Made by a program: the position numbers and the translations under genes. From Ectothiorhodospiraceae bacterium (lineage in GTDB: Bacteria > Pseudomonadota > Gammaproteobacteria > Nitrococcales > Halorhodospiraceae): DNA of 57,185 bases. Numbering within the stretch: position 1 is the stretch's first letter; the number at the start of each line of letters is the position of its first letter. This document shows positions 45,877 through 55,449 of the stretch, piece after piece. The DNA lies in NCBI GenBank assembly GCA_003552625.1, contig PUNM01000015.1, positions 1 to 57,185 on the forward strand, written 5' to 3'. The notes beneath the pieces are model-generated. The model saw only the letters and a list, made by a program, of their open reading frames with translations. It was not told the origin of the DNA and ran no database searches.

Positions 45877-48222
45877 TTAACGGGTCAGTTGCGCGAACAC
45901 GTTCGGCAGGCGCTCGGGCAACCGCTCCACTTGATCGACCACCGAGTAGCCGTTGGCGCCGAAGATCCGCGATACGTAGTCGTCGGCTTCCCGATCCAGC
46001 GTCAGGCAGTAGCTGGTGACGCCCCGCGCCTCCAGGGTCTCGGCCGCCTTGCGGGCGTCGTGGCGCAAGTACTGCGGATCGCGGACATCCACGTCATGCG
46101 GTTCGCCGTCCGTTACAATCAACAACAGCTTGCGGTGCTGGGGTTGGCGGACCAAGTGGGCGCCTGCGTGGCGCATTGCCGCACCCATCCGCGTCGAATA
46201 CTTGCCGGTCATGCCCGCCAGGCGGGACTTAGCCTCCTCCGCCCAAGGCTGGGCAAAATCCTTGAAGCGATAGTACTGCACGTCGTGGCGGCCGTCAGAG
46301 GAAAAACCGTGGACAGCGAAGGGGTCGCCGATCCCGTTGATCGCCCAACCGAGTAGCGCCGTTGCCTCCCGAGTGAGATCGAGCACGGTTTTCTCACCGC
46401 CATTGATGGCGTCGTTGGTGGACTCGGAGAGATCCAGGAGCAGCAACACGGCCAGATCCCGAGTCTTGCGGAGATAGCGCGTGTTGATGCGAGGATCCGG
46501 GCTCATACCCAGGCGCAGATCAACCATTGAGCGCACTGCTGCATCAATGTCCAGCTCATCGCCGTCCTCCTGACGCCGCTCGCGGATCAGACCCTGGGGC
46601 TGAAGGGCGTCGATCAGGTAGCGCAGCCGGCTGGCAACGGGCCGGTAATCCCGCAGCACGTTATCGATGCCCTCAGGTTCCCCCCGCTGCGGTCGGCGCT
46701 CGACCACCGTTACCCAGTCGGGCCGATTCAGCTGGACCTGGTAATCCCACTCCGGATAGTGGAACGGGGGACTGACCGGCTCCACCCCCTCCATCTCGTT
46801 GTAACTGACCCCGTAATCCTCGTAGGGGAAGAGCTCGCTACTGAGAACCCAGACCTCCTGCGCATCGTCCCCGGCGAGCTCGCAGTCGACCTCGTTCACG
46901 AACTCGGAAAGATTCACGTTGCGCCGAACCTGTTGCTGACTTGCCGGCGTGTACTCCGCATCCAGCCACTCATCGGCGTCGCTGGCAAAGAGGTAGCGAT
47001 TGTCGTCGCGATAGAGTGCACCGGCCTGCTGAAGCTCCCGGGCGTGGGGAATGGCAAAGCGCTGGGCCAGCCGGTTGTGAATCTCCACACCCAACTCCCA
47101 GGCCAGACCAACTTCCTGGCGCCGCTCTGGGTAATGGTAGGCAAAGAGCTCCCGCACCTCCTCGACCCAGGGGTCACCGTCCGCATAATCGGGATCGAGC
47201 AAGGCCCGAGCCGCACGCTCCAGGCGATCCACCACCGGGTCGGGCTCCGACTCAGCGCGCATCGCGGCCTGGGCCTCGTGCAGTGGCAACCAAAGCCGCT
47301 GCAAACCGGGAAACTCGTCGATGGCCAGCCACTCCACCCGGGCGTCCTCGATCAGTCCCACGCACGCCATCTGTCCGGCGTCGAGCAGCTCGGGGCTCAA
47401 CGGCTGAGTGGTATGGATCAGATGCGCGGCCGCGTGGGCAGCCGCCGCCCGATAGAGCTCCTTGCCCGGTACCCCGCGGTAGTCATCGTAGGCATCCGGG
47501 AGATAGATCACACGCTGTTCGATGAAGGGCCGGTACCCCTCGCGCGTCTCAAAATCCCCGGAGGTCGGGCGCATGAAAAAGTCCCGCGCCCAGAGCGCCC
47601 GGAGGTAGAAGTTGAGCTTGCGCTGGTTATCGATCAGCAGGGTACCGCGACGCTCCTGCTGGAGCATGGCGCGACTGTCTGCAGTCTCGAGCCCGAAATA
47701 CGCCCTTTGCTGCTCGAAGTCCCGGACGTGGGCCTGGGCACCCCAGAGCGCCCAGCGCCGGAAACCGCCCAAAGTGAGCTTGCTGAACAGCTCATCAAGG
47801 TTCTCCAGCATCGGCCGCAGGCCGCGCGGCGCCTTGGCGGAGAGGTGATGGACCAGATTCAGGAACTGCAGGAGCAGGTCCGGATCGCCGAGCCGCCGAG
47901 CCGCGGTGGGAAGGCCGGCGAGCAGGAGCGCGATCACCGCGCCGCTGACCATTGAGGAGAGCTTCATGGCTGCGCCGACGATCTCCGGCACAACGTCCTC
48001 GCCCACCTCCTTAGCCACGGCGGGCATCGCCTCAAGATAGCAGATCACCAGATCCGCACCGCGGCCAAGCTCGGCGAGGGCGCGGGCACCCTCCAGAAAG
48101 TTGTGCAGCCCGCGGGGGGACATCACCCGCGATGCCTCGGCAAAGCTGGCGTCCAGCGTCTCGGCAATACGTGGGTCCGCGGCGGTCAGCGTCTCGCGGT
48201 AATCGTCCAGCCGAACGGTCAT
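45877..48222 (-). CDS. cbbO: CbbO, von Willebrand A-domain subunit of RuBisCO activase
   Basis: 781 residues. A long N-terminal helical region is followed by a C-terminal VWA domain (about 580-781) with a MIDAS metal motif DLSES near residue 595. With the AAA+ ring CbbQ it forms the activase that removes tight-binding sugar phosphates from form I RuBisCO in Acidithiobacillus and related bacteria; CbbO is the adaptor that recognises RuBisCO. NorD is a homologue, but the cbbLSQO context decides for CbbO. GGAGGGG lies before the ATG, 36 bases after cbbQ. Confidence 0.94.
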   Translation of the reverse strand: MTVRLDDYRETLTAADPRIAETLDASFAEASRVMSPRGLHNFLEGARALAELGRGADLVICYLEAMPAVAKEVGEDVVPEIVGAAMKLSSMVSGAVIALLLAGLPTAARRLGDPDLLLQFLNLVHHLSAKAPRGLRPMLENLDELFSKLTLGGFRRWALWGAQAHVRDFEQQRAYFGLETADSRAMLQQERRGTLLIDNQRKLNFYLRALWARDFFMRPTSGDFETREGYRPFIEQRVIYLPDAYDDYRGVPGKELYRAAAAHAAAHLIHTTQPLSPELLDAGQMACVGLIEDARVEWLAIDEFPGLQRLWLPLHEAQAAMRAESEPDPVVDRLERAARALLDPDYADGDPWVEEVRELFAYHYPERRQEVGLAWELGVEIHNRLAQRFAIPHARELQQAGALYRDDNRYLFASDADEWLDAEYTPASQQQVRRNVNLSEFVNEVDCELAGDDAQEVWVLSSELFPYEDYGVSYNEMEGVEPVSPPFHYPEWDYQVQLNRPDWVTVVERRPQRGEPEGIDNVLRDYRPVASRLRYLIDALQPQGLIRERRQEDGDELDIDAAVRSMVDLRLGMSPDPRINTRYLRKTRDLAVLLLLDLSESTNDAINGGEKTVLDLTREATALLGWAINGIGDPFAVHGFSSDGRHDVQYYRFKDFAQPWAEEAKSRLAGMTGKYSTRMGAAMRHAGAHLVRQPQHRKLLLIVTDGEPHDVDVRDPQYLRHDARKAAETLEARGVTSYCLTLDREADDYVSRIFGANGYSVVDQVERLPERLPNVFAQLTR

Positions 48223-48258
48223 CGCACCCCTCCAGGATCGAACGGACGAAACCCCGCG

Positions 48259-49065
48259 TTAAAAGTAGGTCGCCACCGCCTGATCCAGAGTCTCGCGCAT
48301 ATCCGGATCGTCGGTCAGCGGCCTGACCAGCGTCATCATGCAAGCCGGCCGGGGCTCGATCCCCTTGGCAATCAGGCTTGCGGCGTAGACGAGCAACCGC
48401 GTGGAGATCCCCTCGTCCAGGCCGTGCCCCTTCAGGTTGCGGGCGCGGTGGGCGATCTGCACGAGCTTGTCCGCCGTATCCCCGTCCACCCCCGTCTCGT
48501 GGGCGACAATCTCCGCCTCCGCGTCGGACTCCGGGTAGCTGAAATCAAGGGCGCCGAAGCGCTGCTTCGTCGATTGCTTGAGATCTTTCATCAGGGACTG
48601 ATAGCCGGGGTTGTAGGAGATCACCAGATGAAAATCCGGGTGGGCGTGGACGAGCTCCCCTTTCTTCTCCAGCGGCAGCGTCCGGCGGTGGTCGGTAAGC
48701 GGGTGGATGACTACCGTCGTGTCCTGGCGGGCCTCGACCACCTCATCCAGGTAGCAGATGGCACCGATACGGGCCGCGGTGGTCAGCGGACCGTCCTGCC
48801 AGCGGGTGCCATTGGCATCAAGCAGATAGCGGCCCACCAGGTCGGCGGCCGTCATGTCCTCGTTGCAAGCCACCGTGACCAGAGGGCGCTCGAGTTTCCA
48901 GGCCATGTACTCGACGAAACGGGACTTGCCGCACCCGGTCGGTCCCTTGAGCATCACCGGCATGCGCGCCTGATACGCAGCCTGGTAAAGATCGACCTCG
49001 TCGCCGACGGGCCGGTAGTACGGTGCCTCGGTAACGCGGTATTGATCGACGTCGTGATCGCTCAT
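48259..49065 (-). CDS. cbbQ: CbbQ, AAA+ ATPase of RuBisCO activase
   Basis: 268 residues of the MoxR/NorQ AAA+ class. Walker A is GPTGCGKS (41-48) and Walker B ends in CYLDE (Asp107-Glu108). The C-terminal CbbQ extension [20 protein letters not shown] is present. It forms hexamers that, with CbbO, use ATP to remodel inhibited RuBisCO. The gene lies downstream of cbbS behind a 172-base structured spacer, and GGAGG sits 5 bases before the ATG. Confidence 0.95.
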   Translation of the reverse strand: MSDHDVDQYRVTEAPYYRPVGDEVDLYQAAYQARMPVMLKGPTGCGKSRFVEYMAWKLERPLVTVACNEDMTAADLVGRYLLDANGTRWQDGPLTTAARIGAICYLDEVVEARQDTTVVIHPLTDHRRTLPLEKKGELVHAHPDFHLVISYNPGYQSLMKDLKQSTKQRFGALDFSYPESDAEAEIVAHETGVDGDTADKLVQIAHRARNLKGHGLDEGISTRLLVYAASLIAKGIEPRPACMMTLVRPLTDDPDMRETLDQAVATYF

Positions 49066-49091
49066 GGGAACCTCCGCTCAGGGGCCAATAT

Positions 49092-49177
49092 CCTTTCCGA
49101 ATGGTGGCCGAGCCGCGCCCCGGCGAGGGACGCCGTGGCCCCGATCCCTGGGGTTGCTCGGCCACCATTCGGAAAGG
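49092..49177 (-). repeat. Perfect 22-bp inverted repeat between cbbS and cbbQ
   Basis: Arms at 49092-49113 and 49156-49177 are exact reverse complements, separated by 42 bases that can pair further (AGGGA with TCCCT, CCCC with GGGG). In RNA this is a very long rod-like hairpin in the 3' region after cbbS and just before the cbbQ ribosome site. There is no T tract, so it is more likely an mRNA-stabilising or attenuating structure than a simple terminator. A palindromic mobile unit is an alternative, but no target-site duplication is visible. Confidence 0.85.
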
Positions 49178-49222
49178 CCGCCGACGGGCGGCGGCGACCC
49201 AAGCCGCCCCCGCGAGGGGGGC
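49177..49222 (-). repeat. Two further hairpins directly after cbbS
   Basis: GCCGCC-GACG-GGCGGC (49177-49192) and a GC stem around loop 49212-49216 (arms 49206-49211 and 49217-49222) lie between the cbbS stop and the 22-bp inverted repeat. All three structures fill the 172-base cbbS-cbbQ spacer. Confidence 0.6.
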
Positions 49223-49237
49223 AGCTGCGGAGAGCGC

Positions 49238-49597
49238 TCAGGCCTCGATGGGGCCTCGATAGATCACCATCGCCGTCCCCTGCGTCTGCCGGTAGTTGTC
49301 ATAGCCGATCAGACGCACATGGTGCTCCGGGTGCTCCTTGTGGCAGGCCTCAGCCTCCTTGAGGATGGCGTCCACGTCGGTCTCGCCGAACATCGGCAGC
49401 TTCCACATGTACCAGTAGTGGTCGAAGGCGTTCTCCGGCTCGGTGTGCTCCACCGCGGCGTTCCAGCCCTGATCGACGATGTACTGGACCTGCCTGCGGA
49501 TCTCGTCCTGACTCATCTCCGGCAGATAGGAGAAGGTCTCGAAGCGACGGCTGTTCGGATCGGACAGCTTGGACTTGTAATCCTGAATCTCACTCAT
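49238..49597 (-). CDS. cbbS: RuBisCO small subunit, form I
   Basis: 119 residues. The N-terminal [17 protein letters not shown] and the [14 protein letters not shown] segment, with C-terminal [23 protein letters not shown], are typical of form I small subunits, which cap the octamer of large subunits. AAGGAG lies about 9 bases before the ATG. It follows cbbL by 19 bases. Confidence 0.96.
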   Translation of the reverse strand: MSEIQDYKSKLSDPNSRRFETFSYLPEMSQDEIRRQVQYIVDQGWNAAVEHTEPENAFDHYWYMWKLPMFGETDVDAILKEAEACHKEHPEHHVRLIGYDNYRQTQGTAMVIYRGPIEA

Positions 49598-49616
49598 GGC
49601 TCAATCTCCTTCCCCT

Positions 49617-51038
49617 TTACCGGTGCGCCGTGTCCAGCTTGTCCACGGTGTCGAACTCGAACTTGATCTCCTTCCACGTCTCCATGGCGGCCTTTAGCTC
49701 GGGGCTGCTCTTGGCGGCGTTGGTAAGGATATCCTTGCCTTCCTTCTCCAGCTCACGCCCCTCGTTCCGCGCCTTGACGCAAGCCTCGAGAGCCACGCGG
49801 TTGGCCGCGGCGCCGGCAGCATTACCCCACGGGTGGCCCAGCGTGCCGCCGCCGAACTGGAAGACGCCATCATCCCCGAAGATCGACAGTAGCGCCGGCA
49901 TGTGCCAGACGTGGATCCCGCCGGAAGCGACCGCGAAGGCGCCCGGCATCGCGCCCCACTCCTGGTCGAAGAAGATGCCGCGGGAGCGATCCTCCTCGAT
50001 GTAGGACTTGCGCAGCAGGTCGATCCAACCCAGCGTCGACTGGCGGTCGCCCTCGAGCTTGCCCACCACCGTGCCGGTGTGCAGCTGATCGCCACCCATC
50101 ATGCGGAGGATCTTGGTCAGCACCCGGAAGTGGATGCCGTGGTTCGGGTTGCGGTCGAGCACGGCGTGCATGGCGCGGTGGATGTGCAGCAGCATGCCGT
50201 TGTCGCGGCACCAGTTCGACAGGCCCTGGTGGGCACAGAAGCCGGCGGTGATGTAGTCGTGCATGATGATCGGTGCGCCAAGCTCCTTGGCGAACTCGGC
50301 ACGCTTGTACATCTCCTCCGGCGTCGGGGCCGTGACATTGAGGTAGTGGCCCTTGCGCTCGCCGGTCTCCTCCTCGGCCTTCTGGATCGCCTCCATGACG
50401 AACTCGAAGCGATCGCGCCAGCGCATGAACGGCTGGGAATTGACGTTCTCGTCGTCCTTGGTGAAGTCGAGACCACCGCGCAGGCACTCGTAGACAGCGC
50501 GGCCGTAGTTCTTGGCCGACAAGCCGAGCTTGGGCTTGATGGTGCAGCCGAGCAGCGGACGGCCGTACTTGTTCAGCTTGTCCCGCTCGACCTGGATGCC
50601 GTTCGGCGGCCCGGGGCAGGTCATCACGAAGTGCAGCGGGAAGCGCACGTCTTCCAGGCGCAGGGCGCGCACGGCCTTGAAGCCGAAGACGTTGCCCACC
50701 AGCGAGGTGAAGACGTTGACGATCGAGCCCTCTTCGAAAAGATCGATCGGGTAGGCGATAAAGGCGTAGAAGGCCTCGTCGTCGCCCGGAACGTCCTCGA
50801 CCTTGTAAGCACGGCCCTTGTAGTGCTCCAGATCGGTCAGCAGGTCGGTCCAGACAGTGGTCCAGGTGCCGGTGGAAGACTCTGCCGCCACGGCCGCAGC
50901 CGCCTCTTCCCGGTCCACGCCGGGTTGCGGCGTCACCTTGAAGACAGCAAGAAGGTCGCTTTCCTTGATCGGGTAATCCGGCTCCCAGTAGGTCTCACGG
51001 TACTCTTTTACGCCAGCGGTGTAGGTCTTACTCGCCAT
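49617..51038 (-). CDS. cbbL: RuBisCO large subunit, form IA
   Basis: 473 residues. It fixes CO2 onto ribulose 1,5-bisphosphate. Active-site residues are visible: Lys168 and Lys170 in TIKPKLGLS, and the carbamylated Lys194 with Asp196-Glu197 in [10 protein letters not shown]. The N-terminal sequence and the cbbQ/cbbO partners place it with the non-carboxysomal form IA type; no carboxysome genes follow. GAGGAGAGG precedes the ATG. It is divergent from its regulator cbbR. Confidence 0.97.
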   Translation of the reverse strand: MASKTYTAGVKEYRETYWEPDYPIKESDLLAVFKVTPQPGVDREEAAAAVAAESSTGTWTTVWTDLLTDLEHYKGRAYKVEDVPGDDEAFYAFIAYPIDLFEEGSIVNVFTSLVGNVFGFKAVRALRLEDVRFPLHFVMTCPGPPNGIQVERDKLNKYGRPLLGCTIKPKLGLSAKNYGRAVYECLRGGLDFTKDDENVNSQPFMRWRDRFEFVMEAIQKAEEETGERKGHYLNVTAPTPEEMYKRAEFAKELGAPIIMHDYITAGFCAHQGLSNWCRDNGMLLHIHRAMHAVLDRNPNHGIHFRVLTKILRMMGGDQLHTGTVVGKLEGDRQSTLGWIDLLRKSYIEEDRSRGIFFDQEWGAMPGAFAVASGGIHVWHMPALLSIFGDDGVFQFGGGTLGHPWGNAAGAAANRVALEACVKARNEGRELEKEGKDILTNAAKSSPELKAAMETWKEIKFEFDTVDKLDTAHR

Positions 51039-51142
51039 CGTCCTCTCCTCACGCGTTACTGCTCGTTATTCGGGTCCACGCCGACGGTCCGGCGCGGCGG
51101 TGTAGCAATTTGTCCGCAGCCCCTTGCGGCCGGTGCAGAGAC

Positions 51143-51171
51143 AGCATAGCCTTGCTGAGCTAGAAGAAAAA
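51143..51171 (-). promoter_or_regulatory. Candidate cbbL promoter
   Basis: On the minus strand a -10 TATGCT (51143-51148) and a -35-like TTTTTC (51166-51171) are 17 bases apart, about 105 bases before the cbbL ATG. The -35 is poor, as expected for an activator-dependent promoter. The predicted start is near 51136. Confidence 0.45.
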
Positions 51172-51183
51172 CAAATTGTTTTT
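51167..51183. promoter_or_regulatory. AT-rich palindrome overlapping the cbbL -35
   Basis: AAAAACAA-A-TTGTTTTT, a perfect 8-bp-arm palindrome with one central base. It is centred about 39 bases upstream of the predicted cbbL start, where a LysR-type activation site is expected. Confidence 0.5.
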
Positions 51184-51191
51184 GCTTTTTG

Positions 51192-51209
51192 GATAAGTCA
51201 AAAGTTATC
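51192..51209. promoter_or_regulatory. Candidate CbbR recognition box, cbbR-cbbL intergenic
   Basis: GATAA-N8-TTATC, which contains TAA-N8-TTA and so fits the published CbbR pattern TNA-N7/8-TNA. Its centre is about 65 bases upstream of the predicted cbbL start, the classic position of a LysR-type recognition site, and about 27 bases before the cbbR ATG, allowing autoregulation. Confidence 0.6.
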
Positions 51210-51235
51210 GACAAGCCGACGGGGAGGCCGGGAGG

Positions 51236-52192
51236 ATGAACATAACCCTTCGCCAGCTGCAGGTATTTGAGTCTGTGGCTCGACATCTCAGCTTCACGCG
51301 GGCCGCCGAGGAGCTGTATCTCACGCAGCCGGCGGTCTCCATGCAGATCAAGCAACTCGAACAACAGGTCGGGCTGCCCCTTTTTGAGCAGATTGGCAAA
51401 CGGATCTACCTCACGGAAGCCGGCGATGAGGTGCGCCGCTACGCCCAGCGCATCTCCGCCGAACTCCGCGAACTCGCCGACGGCCTCGAGGCCCTGCGAG
51501 GCCTGAACAGCGGCCGTCTACGACTCACAGTAGCATCCACAGCGAACTACTTCGCCACTGATCTGCTCGCTGCCTTCACCCGGCGCCAGCCGGGGATCAC
51601 CTTCCAGCTCGAGGTCACCAACCGCGAGGGGGTGATCCGGCGAATCCAGGACAACGAAATGGACCTGGCGATCATGGGGCGCCCACCGGAAGGGCTTGAT
51701 GTTGCCGCGGAGACCTTCATGCCCAACCCGCTGGTGGTCATAGCCGGCCCGGAGCATCCGCTTGCCGACGGCACACCCGTCCCCCTGGAGCGCCTTCAAG
51801 ACGAGCTCTTCGTTCTGCGCGAGCAGGGCTCGGGGACCCGCAATGCCGTACAACGTTTTCTCGAAGAGCGCGGGATCTCGCTCCGCGGCGGCCTGGAGAT
51901 GAGCTCCAACGAGGCCATCAAGCAATCGGTCCAGGCGGGACTTGGCCTGGGCGTGGTCTCGATCCATACGGTAGCCCTGGAACTGGAGCTGGGCCGGCTG
52001 CGGGTATTAAATGTCGAGGGGTTCCCGCTGGAGCGGCAGTGGTACCTTGTCCACCGCTCTGGCAAGCGGCTGTCGCCGGCGGCGGACGCTTTCCGGCGCT
52101 TCATCCTCGAGGAGGCGCATAATCACTGGCAGATTCCCCAAATGCCGGGCAGTTCGCCGACACTTCCCGCTACGGAAGAGTCGACGCCTTGA
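51236..52192 (+). CDS. cbbR: CbbR, LysR-type regulator of the Calvin cycle genes
   Basis: 318 residues. The N-terminal winged helix-turn-helix is MNITLRQLQVFESVARHLSF to QPAVSMQIKQLEQQVG (about 1-60), followed by a two-lobed effector domain. LysR activators of this type sense NADPH, RuBP or PEP and switch on cbb operons. Divergence from cbbL is the standard arrangement. Two SD-like runs lie upstream; GGGGAGG at 51221-51227 is the better spaced one (8 bases). Confidence 0.94.
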   Translation: MNITLRQLQVFESVARHLSFTRAAEELYLTQPAVSMQIKQLEQQVGLPLFEQIGKRIYLTEAGDEVRRYAQRISAELRELADGLEALRGLNSGRLRLTVASTANYFATDLLAAFTRRQPGITFQLEVTNREGVIRRIQDNEMDLAIMGRPPEGLDVAAETFMPNPLVVIAGPEHPLADGTPVPLERLQDELFVLREQGSGTRNAVQRFLEERGISLRGGLEMSSNEAIKQSVQAGLGLGVVSIHTVALELELGRLRVLNVEGFPLERQWYLVHRSGKRLSPAADAFRRFILEEAHNHWQIPQMPGSSPTLPATEESTP

Positions 52193-52202
52193 CCCGCGGG
52201 TT

Positions 52203-52220
52203 ATTCAAATAATCATGAAT
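52203..52220 (+). promoter_or_regulatory. Candidate CbbR box upstream of rpe-prk
   Basis: ATTCA-N8-TGAAT, containing TCA-N8-TGA (TNA-N8-TNA). It has the same geometry, 5-bp arms and 8-base spacer, as the box before cbbL. It starts 11 bases after the cbbR stop and ends 73 bases before rpe, in a locally AT-rich patch. No clear promoter hexamers were found downstream. Confidence 0.5.
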
Positions 52221-52292
52221 CTTTAGTTCCCGCGCCCGGCCAGCAGCCGTAGCTTGCTGAAACGCCGCGGAACCGAGCCAAGAGGTACAGCC

Positions 52293-52973
52293 ATGCAACA
52301 GCCGCTGATCGCACCCTCGATCCTGTCTGCGGACTTCGCCCGCCTCGGCGAGGAAGTCGGCGCCGTCATCGATGCCGGCGCCGACATGATCCACTTCGAT
52401 GTCATGGACAACCACTACGTGCCCAACCTCACCATCGGGCCACTGGTCTGCCAGGCATTGCGCGACTACGGCATCCGCGCCCCAATCGACGTCCACCTGA
52501 TGATCAAGCCGGTGGACCGCATCATTCCGGATTTTGCCGCGGCCGGCGCCGACTGGATCACGTTCCACCCGGAGGCCAGTGAGCACATCGATCGCTCACT
52601 GAGCCTGATCCGTGAGCACGACTGCAAATCGGGGCTGGTCTTCAACCCGGCGACACCGCTGGATGTCCTTCGTCACGTGGCGGATAAGGTCGATATGGTC
52701 CTGCTCATGTCGGTCAACCCCGGATTTCCGGGCCAGAAGTTCATCCCCGGGACGCTGGAGAAGATTGCCGAGGCCCGCCAGCTCATCGATCGGCTCAATC
52801 CGGAGATCCGCCTGGAGGTGGATGGCGGCATCAAGGCCGACAATATCCGCCAGGTTGCCGAGGCCGGTGCCGACACGTTCGTCGCCGGATCGGCGGTCTT
52901 CGGGGCCGACGACTATGGCCAAGCCATCGCCACCATGCGCAGGGAGCTCGAGGCGGCAAAGAGCGCCCGCTGA
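52293..52973 (+). CDS. rpe: Ribulose-phosphate 3-epimerase
   Basis: 226 residues from ATG 52293 (AGAGGT about 7 bases upstream; the frame is open to 52254). TIM-barrel enzyme interconverting ribulose 5-phosphate and xylulose 5-phosphate. The signatures [35 protein letters not shown] and [11 protein letters not shown] are present, with metal-ligand His and Asp residues in them. It supplies substrate to phosphoribulokinase, encoded 49 bases downstream. Confidence 0.95.
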   Translation: MQQPLIAPSILSADFARLGEEVGAVIDAGADMIHFDVMDNHYVPNLTIGPLVCQALRDYGIRAPIDVHLMIKPVDRIIPDFAAAGADWITFHPEASEHIDRSLSLIREHDCKSGLVFNPATPLDVLRHVADKVDMVLLMSVNPGFPGQKFIPGTLEKIAEARQLIDRLNPEIRLEVDGGIKADNIRQVAEAGADTFVAGSAVFGADDYGQAIATMRRELEAAKSAR

Positions 52974-53022
52974 GCTCGCAAAGCAGGATTCCCAGAAAAT
53001 CAGCGAGCGGAGAGGATACGCC

Positions 53023-53910
53023 ATGTCCGAAAAGCATCCGATCATCGCGGTCACCGGCTCCTCCGGAGCGGGCACCAGCACGGTCAAGGTCGCCTTTGAG
53101 CACATCTTCCGGCGGGAGCACGTCAGCCCCGTCATCATCGAAGGCGACGCCTTTCATCGTTTCAACCGCCAGGAGATGCGCGACCAGCTGGCGCGCGCGG
53201 CGAAGGAAGGCCGGAATCTCAGCCACTTTGGTCCGGAGGCCAACGTCTTCGACCAACTCGAGGAGTCCTTCCGCCGTTACGGCGAACGAGGAGTGTGCAA
53301 ACGGCGGCGCTACCTCCACAACGAGGCAGAGGCGGAGCCTTACGGGCTGAGCCCGGGCGAGTTCACCGAGTGGGAGGAGGCAGGCGAGGGGAGCGACCTG
53401 CTCTTCTACGAGGGGCTTCACGGCGGGGTGGTCACGGACGAGCACAACGTGGCTCAGCACGTGGATCTGCTCGTCGGCGTGGTACCGATCGTCAACCTCG
53501 AATGGATCCAGAAGATTCACCGCGATGCCGCCGAGCGCGGCTACACGGCGGAGAAGATTGTCGACACGATCCTGCGCCGGATGCCCGACTACGTGAACTA
53601 CGTTACCCCACAGTTCTCACGTACGGACATCAACTTCCAGCGCGTGCCCACGGTGGACACCTCCAACCCCTTTGTTGCGCGCGATATCCCGACACTCGAC
53701 GAGTCGTTTACCGTCATCCGGTTCCGGCAACCGGAGCGGTTCGGGATCGACTTCCCGTATCTGCTCAGCATGATCCCGAACTCGTTTATGTCCCGGCGCA
53801 ACACCATCGTGGTCCCTGGCGGCAAGACCGGCTTCGCTATGGAGCTGATCCTGACGCCCATCATCCACGAATTCGTTGAGCGCAGCCGCCAGCTCAACGG
53901 CAATCGCTAG
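53023..53910 (+). CDS. prk: Phosphoribulokinase
   Basis: 295 residues, the bacterial class. It phosphorylates ribulose 5-phosphate to RuBP, the RuBisCO substrate. The P-loop is GSSGAGTST at 12-20, followed by IIEGDAFHRFNRQEMRD. ATG 53023 with AGAGGA 6 bases upstream gives normal size; the frame runs open to 52612 but that part is a shadow of rpe. Bacterial PRKs are usually NADH-activated octamers. It ends just before a convergent terminator. Confidence 0.96.
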   Translation: MSEKHPIIAVTGSSGAGTSTVKVAFEHIFRREHVSPVIIEGDAFHRFNRQEMRDQLARAAKEGRNLSHFGPEANVFDQLEESFRRYGERGVCKRRRYLHNEAEAEPYGLSPGEFTEWEEAGEGSDLLFYEGLHGGVVTDEHNVAQHVDLLVGVVPIVNLEWIQKIHRDAAERGYTAEKIVDTILRRMPDYVNYVTPQFSRTDINFQRVPTVDTSNPFVARDIPTLDESFTVIRFRQPERFGIDFPYLLSMIPNSFMSRRNTIVVPGGKTGFAMELILTPIIHEFVERSRQLNGNR

Positions 53911-53920
53911 CAGCGAAAAC

Positions 53921-53961
53921 GCAACGGGGCGGGCCGCCGTCACAGTGGCCCGCCCCGTTGC
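53921..53961. terminator. Convergent hairpin terminator between prk and the acidic lipoprotein gene
   Basis: Perfect 15-bp arms at 53921-53935 and 53947-53961 with an 11-base loop. On the minus strand the stem is followed by GTTTTCGC, a short T tract, so it best serves the lipoprotein gene; on the plus strand no T tract follows, but it may still end the rpe-prk mRNA. Confidence 0.8.
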
Positions 53962-54001
53962 ATGAACGACCTCCGCGGGAGATCACCGCGCGAGGAGCCG
54001 A

Positions 54002-54229
54002 TCAGAACTCCTCGTCGCCACCGAAGTCATCCTCGAAGTCGTCATCAAAATCGTCGTCTTCGAAATCGTCCTCGAAGCCGTCGTCCTCGAAGTCATCCTC
54101 GAAGCCCTGATCCTCCTCAGGCATCTCATCGAACTCATCGAGCTCCTCGAAGTCACCGTTTCCGCAACCGGCCAGGAGCAGCCCGCCCGCGATGGTCAGG
54201 ACACCAAGCACCGTCCAGATCTTGCGCAT
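54002..54229 (-). CDS. Small, extremely acidic lipoprotein
   Basis: 75 residues. A clear lipoprotein signal ends in LLLAGC (Cys22). The mature part of 54 residues has 32 Asp/Glu and no Lys or Arg, in a near-periodic FEDD/FDDD pattern. GGAGG lies 8 bases before the ATG and a terminator follows, so it is a real single-gene unit. I do not recognise a family. Possible roles are cation binding or a spacer at the cell surface; sorting signals (Gly at +2) do not suggest inner-membrane retention. Such acidity would suit a salty habitat, but that is inference. Confidence 0.8.
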   Translation of the reverse strand: MRKIWTVLGVLTIAGGLLLAGCGNGDFEELDEFDEMPEEDQGFEDDFEDDGFEDDFEDDDFDDDFEDDFGGDEEF

Positions 54230-55446
<1,217 letters not shown>

Positions 55447-55449
55447 CCC

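Noticed and set aside
49092-49177. Insertion sequence or MITE between cbbS and cbbQ
   Set aside because: No target-site duplication and no transposase; copy number elsewhere cannot be judged from this window, so it is listed only as an inverted repeat.
49902-51149. Open frame of 415 codons antisense to cbbL, reaching into the cbbR intergenic region
   Set aside because: Shadow frame; it would run through the promoter and operator region and has no family features.
52612-53022. N-terminal extension of the prk frame into rpe
   Set aside because: Serine/arginine-rich shadow of rpe; ATG 53023 has a ribosome site and begins the conserved kinase sequence.
54020-54150. Short repeated DNA units resembling a repeat array or CRISPR
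   Set aside because: The units are degenerate GAAGTC/GTCCTC runs that encode the FEDD repeats of the acidic lipoprotein; there are no constant repeats with unique spacers.
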